33,936 nt of DNA from SZUA-378 sp036652815 (GCA_036652815.1 JAVVVE010000024.1:1-33936), one strand, 5' to 3'. Numbered from the stretch's first letter, positions 25,255-33,752 are shown. Translations and numbers: made by a program. The notes: a model not told the origin generated them from the letters alone.

Positions 25255-26072
25255 AGAATAATCTCCTCTTTTGCATGTGCAAAGGTACAGTTACCATATT
25301 CTCTTTGAATCAAAGCGGCTGCTGCATCCAGCTCCTGATCCGTTCTATCGGGTGCATGATGAATAATCATGGTATGTCCTGCCTGACATCTTTGTCCCAG
25401 CTTAGCAGCCTCATGCCAGGAAGAATGTCCAAACCCGACTCTGTGGGGAAATTCCTGATCACTATACTGTCCATCACACAAAAACAGGTCACATCCTGCC
25501 GCAAACTCTACCAGTTGGTTATCTGTCTTAGTTCCCTGTTCATAATCAGTTACATAGACAACGCTTTTCCCTTGATAGGAAAGCTTAAATATACTGCATC
25601 CTCCCGGGTGATTGCCGGCCATGACTTCTACGCATACATCCCCTATCTGAAACATCGGTGTAACAATATCACAGAATCTCACTTTCGCCAAAAAAGCATT
25701 CGGCGTTATCGGCCACAAAGGCGGTGCCATAAGGCTTAGTAGCTGCTCTTTGGCTGACAAGCCACTGCGCGGCTCTGCATAAAGAGAAAAGCTGAGACCT
25801 GCCTGATAAAAAGCCGAGCACATCGGCAAACCCAATAGGTGGTCAAAATGCGAATGTGACAGTAACAGATGATGCATCCCGGTGTATTGCGCCAAATACT
25901 TTGAATATTCTCGTAACCCTGTACCTGCATCCAAAATGATGCTTTCTGTACCCATATGCAACAGTACACACATAGTGTCTCCGCCATAGATGAGCTTATC
26001 CGCTCCGCAAACAGGCATCGTACCTCGTGCTCCTGCTATGGTGATTCTCAGATTATGATTATCTTCCAGCAT
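25251..26072 (-). CDS. Metallo-beta-lactamase-fold hydrolase, candidate cyclic nucleotide phosphodiesterase
   Basis: A 273-residue protein with ITIAGARGTMPVCGADKL and YGGDTMCVLL at the N-terminus, the zinc-binding LLSHSHFDHLLGLP (HxHxDH, near residue 72), NHPGGCSIFKL, VVYVTDYEQG and TMIIHHAPD supplying further ligands. It resembles the phosphodiesterase-like branch of the fold (YfhI/PhnP/RNase Z side), with no signal peptide. The ATG at 26072 is preceded by GGAG at 10 bases; another in-frame ATG at 26093 has no ribosome binding site. It is first in the operon containing a c-di-GMP phosphodiesterase and an adenylate cyclase. The actual substrate is not known; cAMP hydrolysis is a guess from context. 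Confidence 0.82.
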   Translation of the reverse strand: MLEDNHNLRITIAGARGTMPVCGADKLIYGGDTMCVLLHMGTESIILDAGTGLREYSKYLAQYTGMHHLLLSHSHFDHLLGLPMCSAFYQAGLSFSLYAEPRSGLSAKEQLLSLMAPPLWPITPNAFLAKVRFCDIVTPMFQIGDVCVEVMAGNHPGGCSIFKLSYQGKSVVYVTDYEQGTKTDNQLVEFAAGCDLFLCDGQYSDQEFPHRVGFGHSSWHEAAKLGQRCQAGHTMIIHHAPDRTDQELDAAAALIQREYGNCTFAHAKEEIIL

Positions 26073-26122
26073 GCTTACTTTTCTCCATAACATATCTTTT
26101 TATTTATTTTGTTCTACTTTAG

Positions 26123-26151
26123 ATTTTAGCAAAAAAATGCGAAAATTACAA
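26123..26151 (-). promoter_or_regulatory. Likely promoter of the signalling operon
   Basis: On the minus strand TTGTAA (26151-26146) and TAAAAT (26128-26123) are separated by exactly 17 bases, about 50 bases before the MBL hydrolase start. They match the vegetative consensus at four and five of six positions. The intervening T-rich stretch is typical of Firmicutes promoters. Confidence 0.55.
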
Positions 26152-26210
26152 TGTATTTATATCTTGCCGGTGTTTGTGAAATTTTTCTGTATTTATTGCT
26201 GCTAAAGGTG

Positions 26211-26216
26211 TATAAT
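26211..26216 (+). promoter_or_regulatory. Possible -10 box of the lipoprotein gene
   Basis: A perfect TATAAT lies 64 bases before the lipoprotein start. The -35 is unclear. It is divergent from the signalling-operon promoter within the 208-base gap. Confidence 0.4.
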
Positions 26217-26280
26217 CACTTTATCTTTTCAATGCTATTAACACTCGTCAACCACAGCAACCAAAAAAAGGAAAACGCGT

Positions 26281-27273
26281 ATGAAAAAAAAATCATCTAT
26301 CCTTATGCTATCCATGACTGCAACATCAATACTTTTATCCGCTTGTGGAAATCAGCCTTCTACAACCACTAACACGACAACAGAAACAGCAGTCGCAACC
26401 ACCACTGCTGCAACGACGGAAGAAACAACAGTCGCAGCAGAAGCATCGACAACTGCAGCAACAGAAGACGCTAGTGTGGAACTCGTTAACCCTATGATTG
26501 AGTACCAAAATATCGCAGAGCTTAATAATACCATGAATTTTATGATGATTGATTTTCCGGTTTCGTATGGTATGCTCGACACCGAAAAATTTTATGCGAT
26601 TGATGGAGTCATTGCGGAGATACAATGTACCGATGACAATAAAAATCCCGTTCACATCCGCATGAGTGAACGTAAAGATGACATCTCCGGTGTAAATGGT
26701 GTAACCTACAGTCAAACAAAAATAGGTGACACAAACGTAAATATCGGCAAATTAGATAAGCTGCAAGTTGCTTGGTGGCAAAACGATCACTATAGTTATT
26801 CTTTAAGCGTTGATGGTTTGTCGGATGCGGACTTTTCCACTTATTTGGAACTTTTAATATCTGATTCTCTATTTAATTTGGAATACTCTTCCATTGAGAA
26901 TTATACATCTGTTGCAGACTTAAATAGTGCACTGGGTTATTCCGCTATGGAGCTTCCTGCTACTTATAAGGTGAGCCCGACTACGATTCAAATGTCATCT
27001 GAAAAGAAAGCTTATATTCGCTATAATTTGGGTAAAGAATCGGATGATTGCTATGTGGATTTGTACACTGCTCCTGTCGCTACTCCTCTTTCTGACCTAT
27101 ATTCTTATTCCTTCCAAGATGCTGAAATCGATGGGATGAAGGTCAAAGAATGCAAAGATGATTCGCTCCATATCGTAACCTGGGCAGATTCTGATTTGAA
27201 CTATATGTTAGTTTCCTTGAACCTTTCCGATCCGGAGTTCAGCGCCTTACTAAAAGAGATAAAAAATAAGTAA
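26281..27273 (+). CDS. Lipoprotein with two tandem sensor-like repeats
   Basis: A 330-residue predicted lipoprotein. The signal peptide ends in the lipobox LLSAC (cysteine at residue 22), followed by a linker of Thr, Ala and Glu (about 25-65). Two related domains follow, about 70-198 and 205-328. Each begins with a phrase such as YQNIAELNNTMNFMMIDFP or YTSVADLNSALGYSAMELP and ends with a strand-turn such as YSYSLSVDGLSDADFSTYL or NYMLVSLNLSDPEFSALL. The fold resembles DUF4367-type domains seen in anti-sigma or sporulation-related proteins, which is a weak comparison. AAAGG precedes the start. It forms a one-gene unit with its own terminator. Function not recognised; an envelope sensor or ligand-binding role is possible. 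Confidence 0.82.
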   Translation: MKKKSSILMLSMTATSILLSACGNQPSTTTNTTTETAVATTTAATTEETTVAAEASTTAATEDASVELVNPMIEYQNIAELNNTMNFMMIDFPVSYGMLDTEKFYAIDGVIAEIQCTDDNKNPVHIRMSERKDDISGVNGVTYSQTKIGDTNVNIGKLDKLQVAWWQNDHYSYSLSVDGLSDADFSTYLELLISDSLFNLEYSSIENYTSVADLNSALGYSAMELPATYKVSPTTIQMSSEKKAYIRYNLGKESDDCYVDLYTAPVATPLSDLYSYSFQDAEIDGMKVKECKDDSLHIVTWADSDLNYMLVSLNLSDPEFSALLKEIKNK

Positions 27274-27291
27274 TTTGTTGAGATACAAGAC

Positions 27292-27327
27292 AATGCCATC
27301 GCGGAAAAACCTGCGATGGCATTTTTA
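27292..27327 (+). terminator. Rho-independent terminator after the lipoprotein gene
   Basis: The arms AATGCCATCGC and GCGATGGCATT pair perfectly around a short A-rich loop and are followed by a T run. It is 19 bases after the lipoprotein stop. It should end that transcript before the insertion-sequence debris. Confidence 0.92.
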
Positions 27328-27384
27328 CGTAATGCAGTGATGGGTAATCTACTGGTGATTTTCCACCCCTCTTTTTCTTTATTT

Positions 27385-27547
27385 TCTTTCCTACACAACT
27401 GTAGGATCAAGCAAGAACTCTATGCGTCCAATCATCATATACCATTATTTGATGCAATGCAGACAACATCAAGAAAAGCATTTAAAAGAGTATTTGGATA
27501 TTAGAATGAAATGCCCATAAACAGGGCTTATTTGGAAAACAATAAAA
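27385..27547 (+). mobile_element. ISLre2-type remnant (right copy, inverted to the left copy)
   Basis: Bases 27430-27547 repeat positions 188-71 in inverted orientation with two mismatches in 118 bases. They encode the transposase C-terminus HHIPLFDAMQTTSRKAF and its stop at 27502-27504. Immediately before lies CCTACACAACTGTAGGATC, which resembles the last bases of the window (33905-33936) and is likely the 5' end of the same element. So here the 5' end is joined straight to the 3' end, with the coding middle gone. Confidence 0.7.
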
Positions 27548-27815
27548 TATCATTTTAGAAAAAACAAGAAAAGTGCCAACGATTACTTGACACAAACGTA
27601 TACATTTGATTGATTGAAATAGCTACTTTACTGTGGTAAAATAATTATATATAAAAATACCCTCGGAAAAACCGAGAGCGTAAATCAATAAATAAAATCC
27701 TTGTTACCTCGTAGTGATAACAGAATGGGTGTAATTGGAAGCTTGTTTATATTAGCTTTGCTACAGCCATCAGATTCATTAGCTATAGTAACATAATGAA
27801 AGCAGGTGAAATAAT
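27548..27815. other. Non-coding stretch after the right ISLre2 remnant
   Basis: No convincing gene is seen. It holds TTGACA at 27589-27594 pointing outward from the element, a small inverted repeat (CTCGG and CCGAG near 27662-27676), and the ribosome binding site GCAGGTGA of the next gene. A 23-codon frame at about 27724 has no good ribosome binding site and was not called. Confidence 0.5.
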
Positions 27816-28848
27816 ATGATAACCGAAGACACTCGGATTGATAATCGTATTTTGCGGGATATGAATGATGGTGTCCTCGTATTGGATACCAAGGGTACAA
27901 TCTTACAGGTAAACCGTATTGGTCGTGACCTTTTAGAACTTAATCATGACCCCACAGGGGAGAAATATGTCACCTTGTGGGGTGACACCTCCCAAAATGA
28001 TGCGTTTCACCAGTTGGTTTTAGATGCGGTATACGACAAGGAAAATAACCAGACGGGAGTAGTTTCCTGGATTGGGAATGGAACGAAGCGTTTTTTCAAG
28101 CTGACCGTGTCTTTTCTACGAGATGAGGACGGAAACGAGCGTGTAGGAGTAGTGGTTCTTTTCCGTGACGTAACGGAAGAAGAACGGCTAAAACGTCAGC
28201 ACACAGACGGCACCAATCTTTTTGTCTCTATGATGCTGACTTTATCTGTGTATTTCTATTTTTTGAGTGCCGCAAAGACATATGGTTGGAACATTCCTAG
28301 GGGTGTCATATCCTTGATTGGCGAGGGTGTGTTATTGATAGCGTTCGTTCTAATCCTAAAAACCACAAGCTTTACTTTGAAAGATATTGGTCTGTGCATC
28401 AAAAATCCCAAAGCGACCTTTGTACCGGCCATCCTTATTACGCTGGGGGGGCATACTGCTACTCATTATCGTAAAGTTGATTATGCTGCACGTAGCCCCA
28501 AACTTTTTTCCGGCAAACGCACCTTTTTGGGACTTTAGCATTTTTAATGTTACAAATCTATACTATCCCCTTACGGTCGTTATGCAAGAACTTGTGGTGC
28601 GCGGTGCTTTTCAGGAAAATATGCGCCGTATTATCCTCGGCAAGCATGCTACTGTATGTTCGCTCCTTGTTTCCTCCCTTACTTTTGGTGTGCTTCACAG
28701 CCACTATGGGTTTGTGTATGCGATTGCTTCTGCAGTTTTGCTGTTTTTTTCTGGACTTCTGTACTTTAAACAAAAAAACATCTGGGGGTTGTGCATCATC
28801 CATTATTTTCTCGCCGAGACAGCAACCTTTTTGCGATTTATCCGTTAA
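27816..28848 (+). pseudogene. PAS domain plus CPBP-family membrane protease, frameshifted at a G run
   Basis: The first frame (27816 on) encodes a PAS domain (about residues 8-120: ILRDMNDGVLVLDTKGTI, VVVLFRDVTEEERL) and then hydrophobic helices up to FVPAILITLGG. At seven consecutive G bases (28445-28451) the frame shifts. If one G is removed, reading continues as GILLLIIVKLIM and through a CPBP (CaaX protease-like) domain with MQELVVRGAFQENMRR, FGVLHSHYGF and IIHYFLAETATF, ending at 28848. All CPBP catalytic motifs lie after the shift, so the upstream product alone would be a membrane-anchored PAS protein. Sequencing error, true mutation and slippage at the G run are all possible. A PAS sensor on a CPBP protease is unusual. 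The gene has a good ribosome binding site. Confidence 0.8.
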
Positions 28849-28896
28849 TCAATTTCTTTTTTATGTGGGACAAGGTAAACGATATCCCCTCAAACA

Positions 28897-29088
28897 CTAC
28901 AAACGTATAGATATGTAACTCCCATTCATCACCCCTGTGCCTGCCAAAATACACTGCGACACAAAGTTAGTGCAGTCCCCGCCTATCTGTTCAAAATCAT
29001 AATATTCCTGATTGCGGCGATATGCCCATTCAACAGCATATTTTACCGCAGCTTCCCTATTGTATGGAAACTCCAAAAGCTTTTTCAT
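28897..29088 (-). pseudogene. N-terminal fragment of an amidase_6-type protein
   Basis: The 63 residues start with FPYNREAAVKYAVEWAYRRN and contain GGDCTNFVSQCILAGTGVMN. This is the conserved catalytic-cysteine region of the putative amidase domain PF12671, which is normally about 150 residues. After VMN the frame ends (SYISIRL, stop), so the C-terminal half with the histidine is missing. The region upstream contains GGAGGTG before the start. It lies tail to tail with the PAS-CPBP gene. A gap of about 190 bases separates it from the acyl-ligase gene; that gap is AT-rich and shows no gene. Confidence 0.72.
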
Positions 29089-29275
29089 TCTATCAGTACA
29101 CCTCCGTCTTTTATCTGGTTATTATATGCTATGCTGGAGATTTACATATGCTATAGTATATAATACCAAATAGTAATGATAATTCATCAATATAATTCAC
29201 AAAATATACACAGCTATTTCTTGTCGAAAATGGTATTATTATAAGTAATATTGTAAAAAGAGAATGGTGATTATA

Positions 29276-31837
29276 ATGAACGATTTGTTTTCAGTTATAA
29301 AAAGTCGCAATTTAGACAATGGATCAAAGCAAGTTATGTCTATGTCCTATGACAACGGCGAATTCAGAACCTATACATACGATAAAATGTTCAGCGCTGC
29401 ATCACTCTTTGCAGATAAGCTGATTGCCGCCGGTGTGCAAAAGGCTGACCGCATTGTTATCGTTGCAGAAAACTCACCCGAATGGAATATAGCCTATCTG
29501 TCGGCAATGCAGCTTAGATGTACCGCTGTCTTAATAGATTTTTCACTGCCTGCCCAGGATATACTGCATCTTATTGAAAATGCCGATGCCAGATGTATCT
29601 TTACCTCTCCCAAGGTTGGCGCAAAGCTTGGTTTCCACATCTCTGATACCATACCGGTACTCAATATAATGGATGATGCCCAGCCTCTTACCGGTCAACT
29701 GTCTGCCATTGCGAAGGGAGTTCCCCAAACCTCTGACGGCGACAGCGATATAGCTTTTATTATCTATTCTTCCGGCACAACAAAAACAGCTACAGGAATT
29801 ATGCACACTCACGAGGCAATGCTGGGTACCACCAACGCTGCCATTGATTTTAACAATCTTAAAAGCGACGAAAAAATGCTGGTAGTCATACCTAACAGCC
29901 ATATCTACGGTGTTGTTACCTCAATGCTGGGGCCGCTGATACTTGGAGGTTCAATGCACTTCATTGAATCCATGACTGCGGAAAACGTCTTAAAGGCATT
30001 TGCCGAATATCAGCCTACTGTATTTTCCTGTGTCCCACGTGTCTTTGAGATGTTCCAGCGTCAGATTGTTGACAAGATAAATAAAAACAAGCTGACCGCT
30101 ACTGTGTTTAAGCTCTTCTTTCCAATCTGTGTATGGCTGCGTCAAAAAGCAGGTCTGAATTTGGGAAAGATTATTTTTGGTGCCGTACACAAGGGTTTTG
30201 GCGGACAGATACGTGTGCTTTGTGCCGCAGGAGCACCTATGAATCCAGAGGCTATGTGCTTCTACTACGGAGTGGGAATGAACCTGTTTCTCAACTATGG
30301 ACTAACCGAGACAAATGTTCCGGTAATTGCCAACAGCTACGACAACTATACGATAAATACATGCGGGAAACCCTATCCCCATGTTGAGCTGAAGCTCAAT
30401 CTCCTTGACCACAGCGAGCTTAAAGAAATATATATGAAGTCACCCTTTATGATGAAGGGATATTTCCGTGATGAAGAAGCAACTAAAGCCGCCTTTGACG
30501 GCGAATGGTTTAAAACCGGCGACCTTGCAGCAGTCAACTCCGACGGCAACATAAGCATCGTTGGCAGGTGCAAGGACAATATTGTGCTGGCAACCGGTAA
30601 AAAAGTCACTCCCGATGATGTGGAGGTTGGCTATTCGACTTTGCATGGTGTCAAGGAGTTTGTTGTCTGCGGAATACCGGCAGTTGCCGGCGGATACGAT
30701 GAAGTTCATGCCTTTGCTGTACGTGACGAGGCTCAAGGCTTTACCGAGGCTGACATTGAGCAGGAGGTCATGAAAATCGGCTCCGGACTGTCTCAGTATA
30801 TGAAAATTAACGCACTGCATTTTGTGGCAGAAATACCTAAAACCTCCTTACAAAAGCCTAAGCGTTATCTGCTGAAAGCACAGGTAACTGCCGGTAAATG
30901 CGACACAGTCCTACCTGCAGAGCCTGTTATATCTGCTCCCGGAAACGAAGGAGATTCATTAAACACTATTATTCAATTGGTTCGGCAGGTATGTAAAACC
31001 GAGCTGACAATCCTTCCCGAAACCAGAATCATTGAAGATTTGGGACTGGATTCTCTTGGCTGTATTGAGCTGGACACTCTTATACAGGATAACTGTGGCA
31101 AAAGCGTCGTGCATTGTTTCGGCCCCGGAGCTACTGTAGAGCAGTTGGCACAGGAGCTGGAAACAGGAGCAGGCAGTACTGCTGATTTAGTATTTCGCAG
31201 TAAATTTCCGGTGAAGAAGATTGGCTTCGACTACTTCTGCTTTAAGGTGTGCAGTGTTTTGGTACGCTGGGTATACAAGGTTGAAATTACAGGATTTGAC
31301 AATATCCCCAAGGACGGAAGCTATATTATCTGCCCCAATCACCAGACAAATTTTGACTTTTTGTGGGTAACACTAAATTTTGGTAAAGAGCAGTTTCAGC
31401 GTCTTGGTTGTCTCGCAAAGAAGGAGCTTTTTAATCATTCCTTTGCCAGCCATGTGCTGTCCAGAGTTTGCGGTATGATACCCATTGACCGCAGCAGCTT
31501 TAGCTCACAGGCTGTGTCACTCTGCCGCCAAAAGATTAAGGAGGGCTGGAATTTTCTGGTTTATCCTGAAGGCACTCGCACCAAGAACGGTGAAATGGGC
31601 GAGTTTAAAAAGGGTGCTGCAATGCTGTCCCTGTCCGAGAATGTACCGATTATACCTGTCAAAATCAAAGGTGGTTTTGAAATATTTCCGGCAGGAAAAA
31701 AGCTTCCCAGATTATTTGACTTTAAGCATATGCGCCGTTGCCGTGTAGAGGTTGCCTTTGCTACACCTATCACTGACTACAGTCTGGATGTAGACAGCCT
31801 AAACCGCAAATTACGCGACACTGTTGCCTCTATGTAA
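29276..31837 (+). CDS. AMP-ligase / acyl-carrier / PlsC acyltransferase fusion
   Basis: An 853-residue protein with three modules. Residues 1 to about 540 are an acyl-CoA/acyl-ACP ligase of the AMP-binding family (FIIYSSGTTKTATGIMHTHE near 165, NYGLTETNVPV, EWFKTGDLAAVNSDG, GRCKDNIVLATGKKVTPDDV). Residues about 570-645 are an acyl carrier domain with the phosphopantetheine serine in DLGLDSLGCIEL (near 590). Residues about 670-845 are a PlsC-type acyltransferase (NHQTNFDFLWV with the HX4D motif, near 688; YPEGTRTKNGEMGEFKKG). A hydrophobic patch just before PlsC may associate with membrane. The likely role is to activate a fatty acid, load it on its own carrier and transfer it to a lysophospholipid or glycerol phosphate. 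The domain pair resembles E. coli Aas, with an added carrier. The start at 29276 has GGTGAT upstream; an ATG 12 bases earlier is also possible. Confidence 0.9.
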   Translation: MNDLFSVIKSRNLDNGSKQVMSMSYDNGEFRTYTYDKMFSAASLFADKLIAAGVQKADRIVIVAENSPEWNIAYLSAMQLRCTAVLIDFSLPAQDILHLIENADARCIFTSPKVGAKLGFHISDTIPVLNIMDDAQPLTGQLSAIAKGVPQTSDGDSDIAFIIYSSGTTKTATGIMHTHEAMLGTTNAAIDFNNLKSDEKMLVVIPNSHIYGVVTSMLGPLILGGSMHFIESMTAENVLKAFAEYQPTVFSCVPRVFEMFQRQIVDKINKNKLTATVFKLFFPICVWLRQKAGLNLGKIIFGAVHKGFGGQIRVLCAAGAPMNPEAMCFYYGVGMNLFLNYGLTETNVPVIANSYDNYTINTCGKPYPHVELKLNLLDHSELKEIYMKSPFMMKGYFRDEEATKAAFDGEWFKTGDLAAVNSDGNISIVGRCKDNIVLATGKKVTPDDVEVGYSTLHGVKEFVVCGIPAVAGGYDEVHAFAVRDEAQGFTEADIEQEVMKIGSGLSQYMKINALHFVAEIPKTSLQKPKRYLLKAQVTAGKCDTVLPAEPVISAPGNEGDSLNTIIQLVRQVCKTELTILPETRIIEDLGLDSLGCIELDTLIQDNCGKSVVHCFGPGATVEQLAQELETGAGSTADLVFRSKFPVKKIGFDYFCFKVCSVLVRWVYKVEITGFDNIPKDGSYIICPNHQTNFDFLWVTLNFGKEQFQRLGCLAKKELFNHSFASHVLSRVCGMIPIDRSSFSSQAVSLCRQKIKEGWNFLVYPEGTRTKNGEMGEFKKGAAMLSLSENVPIIPVKIKGGFEIFPAGKKLPRLFDFKHMRRCRVEVAFATPITDYSLDVDSLNRKLRDTVASM

Positions 31838-31841
31838 TTAC

Positions 31842-31894
31842 TTATGATATGAGTTCCTCGTTTACAATAGTATTCATCATACAGTCTCCTTTAC
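31842..31894 (-). mobile_element. Fragment of an ISLre2-type 5' end
   Basis: The minus strand carries AAAGGAGACTGTATGATG, a ribosome binding site plus tandem ATG, and then codons for MMNTIVNEELIS before a stop at the end of the acyl-ligase gene. Bases 31871-31894 are identical to 439-462. The short peptide resembles the N-terminus of ISLre2 transposases. The rest of the element is absent. Upstream on the plus strand (31895-31998) there is a GC-rich CCCCAC/GTGGGG inverted repeat that might end transcription, but its tract is weak. Confidence 0.55.
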
Positions 31895-31998
31895 AAAAGA
31901 ATCGGTAAGCTATCCCCCACGCACAGAGCTCCCCACCCCTCTTGTGTTAAGGTAATGCTAAGTGGGGTGTTTCTCGTGTTAAATTATTGCTTAGTGAT

Positions 31999-32744
31999 TT
32001 AGTTTAAGAAATTCATTACTAACTTTACCATTGTCTCTTTTTCATCTGGTTTGGATTCTGCAATCATAATGGTTATTGCAACAAGCGTATAATCGTCAAT
32101 AATTTTCGTACCTTCAATCAGCAGCATTCCGTTTTTCTCAAGAAAATAGAGAAACATGGTAGCTGCAATTCTCTTGTTTCCATCTGTAAAAGAATGATTT
32201 TTGGTTACAAAATAAAGAAGGTTTGCCGCCTTTTCCTCTACAGATGGATATACCTCAGCACCTCCAAATGTCTGATAGATAGAACCTATACTTGCTTTGC
32301 ATCTAGCATATTGTCTGTTCGCTTCATAATACGCACCACCTCATTTAACTGGCTGATACGATTATTATTCACAGCATAGCCTTTTAATATGTAATCCTTT
32401 AACACAGAGTTGGCCCAACGGCGAAACTCTACACCACGCTTGGATTTCACACGGTATCCCACTGAAATAATCATATCCAAACTATAATGTTCAATGTTTC
32501 TTTCTACATTTCTACCACCTTCATTTTGAACTGTCGCAAATTTTGCGACAGTTCCAATATCCATTTCTTCTTTTAAAGCATTTTGGATGTGCTTACCTAT
32601 TGTTTTTACATCCCTGTCAAATAACTCTGCCATCTGACCTCTTGTTAACCATACCATTTCTCCTGAAATATTAACTTCAAGCTTCACAAGCTCATCTTTC
32701 GTTTCAAACAATATTAAATCATTTTTCATTAGCGTCATCTCCAC
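31999..32744 (-). pseudogene. RhuM-Fic family gene with the middle deleted
   Basis: The first frame (from 32744) encodes a RhuM N-terminal domain: LILFETKDELVKLEVNI, MVWLTRGQMAELFD, TVQNEGGRNVERNIEHY, MIISVGYRVKSKRGVEFRR. It ends at TDNMLDA followed by a short wrong-frame tail and stop at 32286. In another frame the sequence resumes immediately with KASIGSIYQTFGGAEVYP and a Fic core NHSFTDGNKRIAATMFLY (HxFxDGNKR), ending at 31999. Fusion proteins of this type are about 330 residues, so roughly 80 residues between the two domains are gone and the frame is shifted. Fic proteins transfer AMP or other groups and are often toxins. This copy should not make an active fusion. Confidence 0.85.
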
Positions 32745-32865
32745 TATTTTCTACATACTGCCTGTTCAGTCTCTCCATATTAATTTGATACATTTGTAAG
32801 CTGTCAGCAAAAATGTCAAAATTCCTCACTTAAAATGACAAAACTTTGTATCTTGGAATTTTTCT

Positions 32866-32892
32866 GGCTCAATCACAAATTTTGTGGGATTG
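32866..32892. repeat. Left terminal inverted repeat of the ISL3 remnant
   Basis: GGCTCAATCACAAATTTTGT followed by GGGATTG is the imperfect inverse of 33855-33881 (21 of 27 bases match). It overlaps the last codons of the transposase. Confidence 0.6.
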
Positions 32893-33752
32893 CGGATTTC
32901 TGACATAGGTCGTTCTGCTAATATCAAACAGTTTAAGAAAGAAATATTCATCGTCTCGATATCCGTAAGCCTGTCGTCTTAAGGTTTTGATTTTGTTGTT
33001 AATACCTTCAATCTTACCAGCGGATATATCATAAGTAGCATGCGCTATGATTCCTTCGAAGTGGTTGTCAAGCAACCTTTTGAACCAGAGAAGATGTTTA
33101 TTTCCGGTCGCCTCACAGGTATCCATGATGGAGATGATATCCTCTGCCATTTGTGCTTCTTCATTGCGAGAGTATGCAAGAGTTAAGCGTTCTTTGATCA
33201 AATCAAGCGTAAACAGTAGCTTATTCTGACTGAGCAATTCATCATACCTCTCCTCATGACCGCCTTTGCGAACGTAGTCTTCTGTACCAAAGATAGAACT
33301 TCCTTAAGGCGTTGCTTATCGATATTTTTAACTGTATTCTTACCAAGACCGGTAAGTTCTGCTACTTCTTTGTTGGTATAATTGCCGGTTGCCAGAAGGT
33401 CACGGGTATACTGATACAGTTCTTCTGTAATACGGTGCCCTACAGCTTTAAAAGAAATGAACTGCATTCGGGTTTTGCCACATTTAGGGCATACATATTG
33501 ATTTCGATTAAACTTCACCTGGCTAAGATATCCCCCAAAAGGAAGATGTCTTAGGATAATTCCGGGATGGTTATTCACATGCATCTTACAACCACACTGG
33601 CAGATAATATCATCTTCACAGGCATCCAGATCACCTTGAAAGCAGAACGCAGTACGTCCGGAAGCAGTAACTTCTGTAGAGGTAGAAGCATTCATGAATC
33701 CATACAAGCAGGAATGCAATTCAATTTTAAAGGAAGATCCTTTTTTATTCAA
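32869..33752 (-). pseudogene. ISL3-family transposase, central catalytic part deleted
   Basis: The N-terminal frame (from 33752) has an ISL3 start (IELHSCLYGFMNAS), a zinc-finger-like region (CQCGCKMHVNNHPG, RNQYVCPKCGKTR) and a helix-turn-helix (TNKEVAELTGLGKNTVKNID). At about 33300 it breaks to another frame that reads FGTEDYVRKGGHEERYDELL, then LLFTLDLIKERLTLAYS, GNKHLLWFKRLLDNHFEGI, SAGKIEGINNKIKTLRRQAY and NPQSHKICD, the C-terminal part of the family. The remaining coding length is about 295 codons against 400 or more in intact members, and most of the DDE core is missing. The element cannot transpose on its own. Confidence 0.88.

Noticed and set aside
26380..26480. Repetitive ACA/GCA-rich DNA
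   Set aside because: It encodes the Thr/Ala linker of the lipoprotein; not a separate repeat element.
27724..27795. Small hydrophobic 23-codon frame upstream of the PAS gene
   Set aside because: No ribosome binding site and no recognisable similarity.
28840..28900. C-terminal half of the amidase in another frame after the fragment
   Set aside because: A weak resemblance in one frame was seen, but it is too short and degenerate to claim.
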